A DNA stretch of 32,047 nt, taken from Streptomyces capoamus (GTDB taxonomy: Bacteria; Actinomycetota; Actinomycetes; Streptomycetales; Streptomycetaceae). Under the pieces are notes generated by a model. The model did not search any database. It saw only the letters and a list, made by a program, of their open reading frames with translations, and was not told the origin of the DNA. Below, piece after piece: positions 14,318-21,037 of this stretch. The position numbers and the translations under genes were made by a program. The DNA lies in contig NZ_BNBF01000012.1 in assembly GCF_014654935.1 (NCBI RefSeq), forward strand, positions 91,190 to 123,236, in the 5' to 3' direction. Within the stretch, counting starts at the first letter, position 1. Each line of letters starts with the position of its first letter.

Positions 14318-15054
14318 GCGCCACCCGTGCCGAGTACTGCGTGATCGCCTGCGCGGAGGCCTGGCGCGGCGCCGGGGAGGTCCTGGCGAGCCCGATGGGC
14401 CTGATCCCGTCGCTGGGCGCGCGGCTGGCCCGGCTGACCTTCGCGCCGGACCTGCTGCTGACCGACGGCGAGGCCCTGCTGGTGCGCCCGGACGGCACCC
14501 CGGAGGGCTGGCTGCCCTACCGGCAGCACCTGGAGCTGGTGGCGGGCGGCCGGCGGCACGTGATGATGGGCGCGAGCCAGCTCGACCGGTACGGCAATCA
14601 GAACATCTCCTGCGTCGGCGACTGGTCCCGTCCCCGCAGACAGCTCCTCGGGGTGCGCGGGGCACCGCTGAACACGCTGAACAACCCGACGAGTTACTGG
14701 GTCCCGAGACACTCCCGCCGGGTGTTCGTGGAACGGGTGGACATGGTGTGCGGGGTGGGGTACGACCGGGCGGCCGGCCTGGTTGCCGCGGCCCGGTTCC
14801 ATCGCATCGTCCGGGTCGTCACCGATCTCGCCGTCCTGGACTTCGCGACCCCCGACCACTGCATGCGGCTGGTCTCGGTGCACCCGGGGTCGAGCGTGGC
14901 GCAGGTGCGGGAGGCGACGGGGTTCGAACTGGCCGCGCCCGACGAGGTGCCGTACACCCGGGAGCCCGGGGCGGCGGAGCTGGAGCTGATCCGCAAGGTG
15001 CTGGATCCGGAGGGGGCGCGCACGCGCGAGGTGCCGCAGGGGGCGGGGGGCTGA
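14314..15054 (+). CDS. ipdB: IpdB, beta subunit of the ring C hydrolase
   Basis: 246 aa, CoA-transferase beta-subunit fold. The N-terminus EYCVIACAEAWRGAGEVLASPMG, the segments FAPDLLLTDGEA and MMGASQLDRYGNQNISCVGD, and the late LVSVHPGSSVAQVREATGF follow the IpdB pattern. The catalytic glutamate typical of true CoA-transferase beta chains (SENG/GEGG-type) is not apparent, as expected for a hydrolase whose catalytic Glu sits in IpdA. The GTG at 14314 overlaps the ipdA stop; its own stop overlaps the ATG of ipdC (ATGA). The subunit pair and its role are well supported by sequence and synteny. Confidence 0.92.
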   Translation: MSATRAEYCVIACAEAWRGAGEVLASPMGLIPSLGARLARLTFAPDLLLTDGEALLVRPDGTPEGWLPYRQHLELVAGGRRHVMMGASQLDRYGNQNISCVGDWSRPRRQLLGVRGAPLNTLNNPTSYWVPRHSRRVFVERVDMVCGVGYDRAAGLVAAARFHRIVRVVTDLAVLDFATPDHCMRLVSVHPGSSVAQVREATGFELAAPDEVPYTREPGAAELELIRKVLDPEGARTREVPQGAGG

Positions 15055-16157
15055 TGGAGACCGCGTTCACCCGGCTGGTCGGGGTCCGCCATCCGGTCGT
15101 GCAGACCGGGATGGGCTGGGTGGCCGGGCCCCGCCTGGTGTCGGCGGCGGCGGACGCCGGGGCCCTCGGCATCCTGGCCTCCGCGACGATGACGCCGGAT
15201 CAGCTGCGGGACGCCATCAGGGAGGTGCGCTCCCGCACCGGCGCGCCGTTCGGGGTGAACCTCCGGGCCGACGCGGGTGACGCATCGGACCGGGTGCGGA
15301 TCCTGCTGGAGGAGGGCGTGCGGGTGGCCTCCTTCGCCCTGGCCCCCTCCCCCGGCCTGATCGCCGAGCTGAAGGCGGCGGGCGTGGTGGTGATGCCGTC
15401 CGTCGGGGCGAGGCGGCACGCCGAGAAGGTGGCGGCCTGGGGCGCGGACGCGGTGCTGGTGCAGGGCGGCGAGGGCGGCGGGCACACCGGTGAGGTGGCG
15501 ACGAGTGTGCTGTTGCCGCAGGTGGTCGACGCGGTGCGGATACCGGTGGTGGCGGCGGGCGGCTTCTTCGACGGGCGGGGCCTGGTCGCGGCGCTGGCGT
15601 ACGGGGCGGCCGGGGTGGCGATGGGCACGCGGTTCCTGCTCACCTCCGACTCGACCGTGCCGGACGCGGTGAAGGCCCGTTATCTGGCGGCGACGGTCGG
15701 GGACGTCACGGTGACCCGGGCGGTGGACGGCCTGCCGCACCGGATGCTGCGCTCCGATCTGGTGGCGGCGCTGGAGCGGTCGGGCCGGGTGCGTGCCTTC
15801 GCGCACGCGGTGCGACGGGCGGCCGGGTTCCGGCGGCTGTCGGGGCTGACCTGGCGGCAGGTGGTCCGTGACGGCCTCGCTCTGCGGCACGGCAAGGAGC
15901 TGTCGTGGAGCCAGGTGCTGCTCGCCGCCAACACGCCGATGCTGTTGAAGTCGGCGATGGTGGACGGCCGTACGGATCTGGGGGTGATGGCGGCCGGGCA
16001 GGTCGCCGGGGTGATCGACGACCTGCCCTCGTGCGCGGAGCTGGTGGAGCGGATCATGCGGGAGGCGGAGGAGGTACTGACCGGATTGACCGGACCGACC
16101 GGACCGACCGGACCGACCGGACCGACTAGACCGGCCGGACCGGGCGCGGACCGGTGA
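15054..16157 (+). CDS. ipdC: IpdC-like FMN oxidoreductase (nitronate monooxygenase fold) with repeat tail
   Basis: 367 aa. TIM-barrel FMN protein related to nitronate monooxygenase and FabK: VRHPVVQTGMGWVAGPRLVSA (11-31), PFGVNLRADA, the active-site loop VLVQGGEGGGHTGEV (135-149, His144), IPVVAAGGFFDGRGLVAAL and GVAMGTRFLLTSDS (FMN phosphate). Position directly after ipdAB and the match to mycobacterial IpdC place it in HIP degradation, where IpdC acts as a flavin-dependent CoA-ester oxidoreductase before ring opening. The last 27 or so residues are odd: a run of GPT triplets (TGPTGPTGPTGPT) encoded by a 9-bp tandem repeat, absent from the family as I know it and probably a recent expansion. 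End of the plus-strand operon. Confidence 0.88.
   Translation: METAFTRLVGVRHPVVQTGMGWVAGPRLVSAAADAGALGILASATMTPDQLRDAIREVRSRTGAPFGVNLRADAGDASDRVRILLEEGVRVASFALAPSPGLIAELKAAGVVVMPSVGARRHAEKVAAWGADAVLVQGGEGGGHTGEVATSVLLPQVVDAVRIPVVAAGGFFDGRGLVAALAYGAAGVAMGTRFLLTSDSTVPDAVKARYLAATVGDVTVTRAVDGLPHRMLRSDLVAALERSGRVRAFAHAVRRAAGFRRLSGLTWRQVVRDGLALRHGKELSWSQVLLAANTPMLLKSAMVDGRTDLGVMAAGQVAGVIDDLPSCAELVERIMREAEEVLTGLTGPTGPTGPTGPTRPAGPGADR
16079..16141 (+). repeat. 9-bp tandem repeat encoding the GPT tail of IpdC
   Basis: Seven consecutive 9-bp units of GACCGGACC: the first (GACCGGATT), sixth (GACTAGACC) and seventh (GGCCGGACC) are variants, units two to five are perfect. The array is in frame, adds Thr-Gly-Pro triplets to the C-terminus, and ends 16 bp before the stop codon. 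Confidence 0.93.
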
Positions 16158-16214
16158 CGGTCAGGGGCCGCGTCCGTCCCCTCGGCCACAGCCGCTCACC
16201 CCCCCCGGCCGCCC

Positions 16215-16230
16215 CCGCCGGCCACGGCGG
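16215..16230. terminator. Short hairpin between convergent ipdC and fadA6
   Basis: CCGCCG-GCCA-CGGCGG, a 6-bp stem with a 4-nt loop, inside a very C-rich 117-bp convergent gap. Placement suits a terminator, but the stem is short. Confidence 0.4.
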
Positions 16231-16274
16231 CTCGCCCCCTCCCCCACCGAGCCCCGCCACGGTCGCCCGGGCGG

Positions 16275-17432
16275 TCAGAGCCGTTCGATGATCGTGACGT
16301 TGGCCTGACCGCCGCCCTCACACATGGTCTGCAGGCCGTAGCGGCCGCCGGTGCGTTCCAGTTCGTGCAGCAGGGTGGTCATCAGCCGGGCGCCGGTGGC
16401 GCCGAGGGGGTGGCCGAGGGCGATGGCGCCGCCGTTGACGTTGACCTTGGCGGGGTCGGCGCCGGTCTCCTTCAGCCACGCGAGGACGACCGGCGCGAAG
16501 GCCTCGTTGATCTCCACGAGGTCGATGGCGTCGAGGGTCAGGCCGGTCTTCTTCAGGGCGTGCGCGGTGGCCGGGATGGGCGCGGTGAGCATGCGGATGG
16601 GGTCCTCGCCGCGCGCGGAGAGGTGGTGGACGCGGGCACGCGGGCGCAGCCCGTGGTCCCGGACCGCCCGTTCGGAGGCGAGCAGCAGGGCCGCGGCCCC
16701 GTCGGAGACCTGGGAGGAGCAGGCCGCGGTGACGGTGCCGCCGTCGAGGACGGGCCGTAACAGGGCCATCTTCTCCAGGGAGGTGTCCCGGCGCGGGCCC
16801 TCGTCCACGGTGGCCTCGCCGCAGGGGACGGTCTCGCGGTCGAAGCGGCCGGTGTCGATCGCCCAGATCGCGCGCCGGTGCGAGCGCAGGGCGAACTCCT
16901 CCTGTTCGGCGCGTCCGATGCCCCATTGGGCGGCGATCGTCTCGGCGCCGGCGAACTGGTTGACGGGCCGGTCGCCGTACCGGGCGCGCCAGCCGGTGCT
17001 GCCGAGGAAGGGGCCGTCGGTCAGGCCGAGGGGGACGGCGGCCTGCCGGGAGGCGAAGGCGATGGGGACCTGGGACATGTTCTGCACGCCGCCGGCGACG
17101 ACCAGGTCCTGGGTGCCGGACAGCACGGCCTGCGCGGCGAAGTGCACGGCCTGCTGGGAGGAGCCGCACTGCCGGTCGACGGTGACGCCGGGCACCTCCT
17201 CGGGGAGGCCGGCCGCCAGCCAGCAGGTGCGGGCGATGTCGCCGGCCTGGGGTCCGACCGTGTCCAGGCAGCCGAAGACCACGTCGTCCACGGCGGCCGG
17301 GTCGATCCCGGAGCGTTCCACCAGCGCGGTGAGCACCCGGGCGCCCAGGTCGGCCGGGTGGACGGTGCTCAGTCCTCCCCCGCGCCGTCCGACCGGTGTG
17401 CGGACCGCTTCGACGATGTAGGCCTCGGCCAT
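16275..17432 (-). CDS. fadA6: FadA6-type thiolase
   Basis: 385 aa acetyl-CoA acyltransferase. The acyl-accepting Cys89 is in DRQCGSSQQAVHFAAQ, the catalytic His341 in GGAIALGHPLGATGAR, and the second Cys371 in TMCEGGGQANVTIIERL. The substrate-loop segment IAFASRQAAVPLGLTDGPFLGS and NQFAGAETIAAQWGI resemble FadA6 more than housekeeping thiolases. In M. tuberculosis FadA6 cleaves the beta-keto CoA formed after both rings are opened. The ATG at 17430-17432 has GGGAG 5 nt upstream. It lies 25 nt downstream of kstR2 in the same orientation, so ipdF-kstR2-fadA6 form one minus-strand operon, as in mycobacteria where fadA6 and kstR2 are neighbours. Confidence 0.9.
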   Translation of the reverse strand: MAEAYIVEAVRTPVGRRGGGLSTVHPADLGARVLTALVERSGIDPAAVDDVVFGCLDTVGPQAGDIARTCWLAAGLPEEVPGVTVDRQCGSSQQAVHFAAQAVLSGTQDLVVAGGVQNMSQVPIAFASRQAAVPLGLTDGPFLGSTGWRARYGDRPVNQFAGAETIAAQWGIGRAEQEEFALRSHRRAIWAIDTGRFDRETVPCGEATVDEGPRRDTSLEKMALLRPVLDGGTVTAACSSQVSDGAAALLLASERAVRDHGLRPRARVHHLSARGEDPIRMLTAPIPATAHALKKTGLTLDAIDLVEINEAFAPVVLAWLKETGADPAKVNVNGGAIALGHPLGATGARLMTTLLHELERTGGRYGLQTMCEGGGQANVTIIERL

Positions 17433-17457
17433 GGCAACTCCCGCTTGAGGAAAGGGG

Positions 17458-18069
17458 TCATTCGCGTACGGCGATCCCGTCCAGGACCATGGAGAGGTAC
17501 TGGCGGGCGATCTCTTCGGGGCTGTGCTTGCCGCCGGGCCGGTACCAGGAGGCGGCGACCCACACGGTGTCGCGGACGAAGCGGTAGGTGAGCCGGACGT
17601 CGAGGTCCGCGCGGAAGGCCCGTTCGGCGACCCCGCGTTCCAGCGTGCTCAGCCACGCCTTCTCGAACCGGCGCTGGGACTCGGCGAGGAAGGCGAACCG
17701 GTCCTGGGCGGCGAGCTGCCTGCTCTCCTTCTGGTAGATCGCGACGGCGGCGCGGTGCCGGTCGATCTCCCGGAAGGACTCGGTGACCAGGGCCTGGAGC
17801 GTCTCGCGGGGTGCGAGTCCGGCGGCGAGGACGGAGTCGTAGCCGTCCCAGAGTTCGTCGAGGAAGGTCCGCAGGATCTCCTCGAGCATCGATTCCTTGG
17901 AGTCGAAGTGGTAGTAGAGGCTGCCCGCGAGCATTCCGGCGTGGTCGGCGATCCGGCGGACGGTGGTGGCGTTGTAGCCGTGCTCGGCGAAGACCTCGGC
18001 TGCGGTGTTGAGGAGTTCGCCGCGCCGGGCCGCTGCCGCGGTCACCTGGGGCTTCTTCTTGGTCGGCAC
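17458..18069 (-). CDS. kstR2: KstR2-like TetR repressor of the steroid-ring block
   Basis: 203 aa TetR-family regulator. The helix-turn-helix is at about residues 34-57 (TTVRRIADHAGMLAGSLYYHF, truncated here by one residue class: recognition helix around GSLYYHF). The ligand domain contains HRAAVAIYQKESRQLA and near the C-terminus FRADLDVRLTYRFVRDTVWV followed by WYRPGG, close to what I recall of M. tuberculosis KstR2 (Rv3557c). KstR2 represses HIP genes until HIP-CoA binds. GTG at 18069 (VPTKKK) is the only reasonable start in frame, 26 nt after the ipdF stop, though its ribosome-binding site is weak. It presumably controls the two palindromes at 12675-12694 and 18895-18914, and hence itself through the ipdF promoter. 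Confidence 0.88.
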   Translation of the reverse strand: MPTKKKPQVTAAAARRGELLNTAAEVFAEHGYNATTVRRIADHAGMLAGSLYYHFDSKESMLEEILRTFLDELWDGYDSVLAAGLAPRETLQALVTESFREIDRHRAAVAIYQKESRQLAAQDRFAFLAESQRRFEKAWLSTLERGVAERAFRADLDVRLTYRFVRDTVWVAASWYRPGGKHSPEEIARQYLSMVLDGIAVRE

Positions 18070-18095
18070 GCACCCATTGTGGTCTGCTCCGCTGC

Positions 18096-18881
18096 TCAGG
18101 GGTGCTGGCTGCTGACGGCGACGACCTCGCCGGTCATGTAGGAGGAGTAGCCGGAGGCGAGGAAGACGATCACGTTGGCCACCTCCCAGGGCTCGGCGTA
18201 CCGTCCGTAGGCCTCCCGTTCGGTGAGTTCGGCGAGAAGTCCGGCGGAGGTGACCTTCGCCAGGTGCGGGTGCATGGCGAGGCTGGGGGCGACGGCGTTG
18301 ACGCGCACGCCGTAGGCGGCGGCCTCCATGGCCGCGCACCGGGTCAGCGCCATCACGCCGGCCTTGGCGGCGGCGTAGTGGGCCTGTCCGGCCTGGGCGC
18401 GCCAGCCGACGACGGAGGCGTTGTTGACGATGACACCGCCGCCGGTGCCGCGCAGGGCGCGCAGGGCGGCGCGGGTGCAGCGGAAGGTGCCGTTCAGGGT
18501 GACGTCCAGCACGCGGGACCACTGCTCGTCGGTCATGTCGACGAGGTCCGCCGTGCCGCCGAGTCCGGCGTTGTTGACGACGACGTCCAGCCGTCCGTGG
18601 GCGGCGGCGGCCGCGTCGAACAGGGCCCGTACCTGGGTCTCGTCGGTGACGTCGCAGGGCAGTGCGGCGACCGCGCCGGGGAACCGCCGGCCCAGTTCGG
18701 CCTCCTGCTCCTTCAGCCGGCGCGGGTGGGCGTCGCTGATCAGCACCCGGGCGCCCTCCTCCAGGAAGCGGCGCGCGGTGGCGCCCCCGATGCCGGTGCC
18801 GGCCGCCGCGGTGACGACGGCGGTGCGCCCGCGCAGCAGTCCGTGCCCGGGGACGTAGGCCGGGCTCTCGACGCCTGTCAT
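18096..18881 (-). CDS. ipdF: IpdF-type SDR acting on the 5-oxo/hydroxy group of HIP-CoA
   Basis: 261 aa. SDR with the unusual cofactor motif VVTAAAGTGIGGATARR (22-38, TAAAGTGIG instead of TGxxxGxG), which is a hallmark of the IpdF (Rv3559c) group. NNAGLGG is at 103-109, and Ser156, Tyr169, Lys173 lie in VNNASVVGWRAQAGQAHYAAAKAGVM-type sequence. The C-terminus YSSYMTGEVVAVSSQHP also matches the group. In the published pathway IpdF interconverts 5-OH-HIP-CoA and HIP-CoA. First gene of the ipdF-kstR2-fadA6 operon, divergent from the acyl-CoA dehydrogenase pair; its ATG (18879-18881) is 13 bp from the KstR2-like palindrome. Confidence 0.9.
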   Translation of the reverse strand: MTGVESPAYVPGHGLLRGRTAVVTAAAGTGIGGATARRFLEEGARVLISDAHPRRLKEQEAELGRRFPGAVAALPCDVTDETQVRALFDAAAAAHGRLDVVVNNAGLGGTADLVDMTDEQWSRVLDVTLNGTFRCTRAALRALRGTGGGVIVNNASVVGWRAQAGQAHYAAAKAGVMALTRCAAMEAAAYGVRVNAVAPSLAMHPHLAKVTSAGLLAELTEREAYGRYAEPWEVANVIVFLASGYSSYMTGEVVAVSSQHP

Positions 18882-18894
18882 GGGGCCACGCTAA

Positions 18895-18914
18895 CCTACC
18901 AAACACTTGTTAGG
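18895..18914. promoter_or_regulatory. KstR2-like operator between ipdF and the acyl-CoA dehydrogenase operon
   Basis: CCTACCAAACACTTGTTAGG, an inverted repeat CCTAcCAA / TTGtTAGG around a 4-nt centre (7 of 8 arm positions pair). Its reverse complement contains AACAAGTGTTTGGT, which fits AnCAAGnnCTTGnT at all but one defined position. It sits between divergent starts (18881 and 18948) and so can repress both operons. Confidence 0.8.
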
Positions 18915-18947
18915 GAAGGTGACCGGCACGGCAGGAAGGCGGCGCCC

Positions 18948-20087
18948 GTGGACCTGACCCACTCCCCGGCCGACGAGGAGTTCCGTGCCGAGGCCCGGGC
19001 CTGGCTGCGCGCGCACGTCCCGCGCGTGCCGCTGCCGTCCCTGGAGACGGCGGAGGGCTTCGCGGCCCACCGCGCGTGGGAGGCCGAACTGGCCGCGGAC
19101 CGCTGGTCGGTGGTGTCGTGGCCGCGGCGGTACGGCGGGCGGGACGCGGGCCTGCTGCGCTGGCTGGTGTTCGAGGAGGAGTACTGGGCGGCGGGCGCGC
19201 CCGGCCGGGTCGGCCAGAACGGCGTCGGCCTGCTCGCGCCGACGCTGTTCGCGTACGGCACGCCGGAGCAACGCGCGCGCGTGCTGCCGCCGATGGCCAC
19301 CGGCGAGGTGGTCTGGGCGCAGGCCTGGTCCGAGCCGGAGGCGGGCTCGGACCTGGCCGCGCTGACTTCCCGGGCGGTGCGCGCGAACGGCGGCTGGCGG
19401 TTGCGCGGGCAGAAGACCTGGTCCTCGCGCGCCGCGTTCGCCGACCGCGCCTTCGGCCTGTTCCGCAGCGAGGCGGCGGCATCCGCACCGCACCAGGGGC
19501 TGACGTACCTGATGTTCGACCTGCGGGCCCCCGGCGTCACCGTCCGTCCGATCGGCCGCCTGGACGGCAAGCCGGCCTTCGCCGAACTGTTCCTGGACGA
19601 CGTGTTCGTCCCGGACGAGGACGTGATCGGGGAGCCGGGCCAGGGCTGGCGGATCGCGATGTCCACGACGGGCGACGAACGCGGGCTCACCCTGCGCTCC
19701 CCCGGCCGCTTCCTGGCCGCCGCCGCGCGGCTGCGCGAGCTGTGGCGGGCCCAGGGATCGCCCGAGCACGCCCGGGCCCGGGTCGCCGACGCCGTGATCG
19801 GGGCCCGCGCCTACCAGTTGTTCGCCTACGCCGCCGCCTCGCGGATCCTGGACGGCGGCCGGCTCGGCCCGGAGTCCAGCATGAACAAGGTCTTCTGGTC
19901 CGAGCTGGACCTCGCGCTGCACGAGACGGCGCTCGACCTGCTGGGCGCGGAGGGCGAACTCGCCGACGGCGCCTGGTCCGAGGGGTACGTCTTCGCGCTG
20001 GCCGGCCCGATCTACGCGGGCACCAACGAGATCCAGCGGAACATCGTCGCCGAGCGGCTGCTCGGCCTGCCGAAGGGGCGCCGCTGA
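18948..20087 (+). CDS. Acyl-CoA dehydrogenase, catalytic subunit type (FadE30/FadE31-like)
   Basis: 379 aa, full-length acyl-CoA dehydrogenase. The FAD/substrate motif WSEPEAGSDLAAL is at 127-139, GQKTWSS at 154-160, and the C-terminal IYAGTNEIQRNIVAERLLGLP ends the protein. The MCAD-type catalytic Glu position (YEGT) is Ala here; instead Glu244 in TTGDERGL takes the place of the isovaleryl-CoA dehydrogenase-type base, as in mycobacterial steroid FadEs. GTG at 18948 has GGAAGG 8 nt upstream. FadE30 dehydrogenates a HIP-derived CoA ester; FadE31 acts after ring opening. The sequence alone does not separate the two. It overlaps the next gene by 1 nt (TGATG), suggesting a paired subunit and a complex. 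Confidence 0.88.
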   Translation: MDLTHSPADEEFRAEARAWLRAHVPRVPLPSLETAEGFAAHRAWEAELAADRWSVVSWPRRYGGRDAGLLRWLVFEEEYWAAGAPGRVGQNGVGLLAPTLFAYGTPEQRARVLPPMATGEVVWAQAWSEPEAGSDLAALTSRAVRANGGWRLRGQKTWSSRAAFADRAFGLFRSEAAASAPHQGLTYLMFDLRAPGVTVRPIGRLDGKPAFAELFLDDVFVPDEDVIGEPGQGWRIAMSTTGDERGLTLRSPGRFLAAAARLRELWRAQGSPEHARARVADAVIGARAYQLFAYAAASRILDGGRLGPESSMNKVFWSELDLALHETALDLLGAEGELADGAWSEGYVFALAGPIYAGTNEIQRNIVAERLLGLPKGRR

Positions 20088-21037
20088 TGCACTTCGCCCT
20101 CGACGCCGAGCAGCGCGCCTTCGCCGACGCGCTGCACGCGATGCTCACCGCCGCGGACACCCCGGCGGTGATCCGGGCCTGGAGCCGCGGCGACCACGCG
20201 CCCGGGCGCGCCCTGTGGTCGCGTCTCGCCGGGGCGGGGGTGTTCGCACTGGCGGTACCGCAGGGGTACGGCGGGCTGGGCCTGCTGCCGGTGGACCTCG
20301 CCGTGGCCTTCGTGGAGCTGGGCCGGCACGCGGTGCCCGGGCCGCTCGCGGAGACGGTCGGGGCGGCCGTACTCCTCGGGGAGCCCCCGCTGGCCCGGCG
20401 GTTCCTGCCCGGGCTCGCGGCCGGCGCGGACCTGGCGACGGTGGCGGCGCCCGGCGGTTACGCCGTCGACGGCGACGCGGCCTCGCTGCGCCTGTGCCCG
20501 GCCCCCGACGGCCTGTACCGCGCGGCGGACCCGGGTCCGGTGCGCCGCTCCCTGGACCCGGCCCGCCGGCTGACCCGCCTCTCCCCCGCCGGTGACCTCC
20601 TGTGCCGGGACGCGCCGTACGACCGGGCCCTCGCCTGGATCCGCCTGGCCACCGCCGCCCAGGCCCTCGGCACCGGCCTCGCCCTGCTCGACCGGACCGT
20701 CGCCCACGTCCGGCGGCGCACGCAGTTCGGGGTTCCCATCGGCTCCTTCCAGGCCGTCGGACACCGGCTGGCGGACGCGAAGACGGCCCTGGAGTTCGCC
20801 CGCCCCCTGGTCTTCGGCGCGGCGGTGTCGATGCGCCCGGCCGAGGTGGCCGCCGCCAAGCTCACGGCGTGCGAGGCGGCCTACCGGACGGCCCGCACGG
20901 CCCTGCACCTGCACGGCGCGATCGGCTACACAGCGGAGTACGACCTGTCCCTGTGGCTGACCAAGGCACGCGCCCTGCACGCGGCGTGGGGCACCCCGCA
21001 GCAGTGCCGGGACCTGGTGCTGGCTGCGGGGCTCTAG
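20087..21037 (+). CDS. Short acyl-CoA dehydrogenase homologue, probably non-catalytic partner (FadE32/33-like)
   Basis: 316 aa, about 60 residues shorter than a standard acyl-CoA dehydrogenase; the missing part is mostly the middle beta domain. The N-terminal helical domain (LFALAVPQGYGGLGLLPVDLAVAF-type) and the C-terminal helical domain (RRTQFGVPIGSFQAVGHRLAD, LHLHGAIGYTAEYDLSLWL) are recognisable. Both positions where these enzymes carry the catalytic Glu appear replaced: Trp in AAWGTPQQCR and no Glu in ALAWIRLATAAQALG. This is the pattern of the smaller subunit in mycobacterial alpha2beta2 steroid dehydrogenases such as FadE28-FadE29. It is coupled to the preceding catalytic subunit. Its stop codon overlaps that of the convergent vWA gene. 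Confidence 0.85.
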   Translation: MHFALDAEQRAFADALHAMLTAADTPAVIRAWSRGDHAPGRALWSRLAGAGVFALAVPQGYGGLGLLPVDLAVAFVELGRHAVPGPLAETVGAAVLLGEPPLARRFLPGLAAGADLATVAAPGGYAVDGDAASLRLCPAPDGLYRAADPGPVRRSLDPARRLTRLSPAGDLLCRDAPYDRALAWIRLATAAQALGTGLALLDRTVAHVRRRTQFGVPIGSFQAVGHRLADAKTALEFARPLVFGAAVSMRPAEVAAAKLTACEAAYRTARTALHLHGAIGYTAEYDLSLWLTKARALHAAWGTPQQCRDLVLAAGL

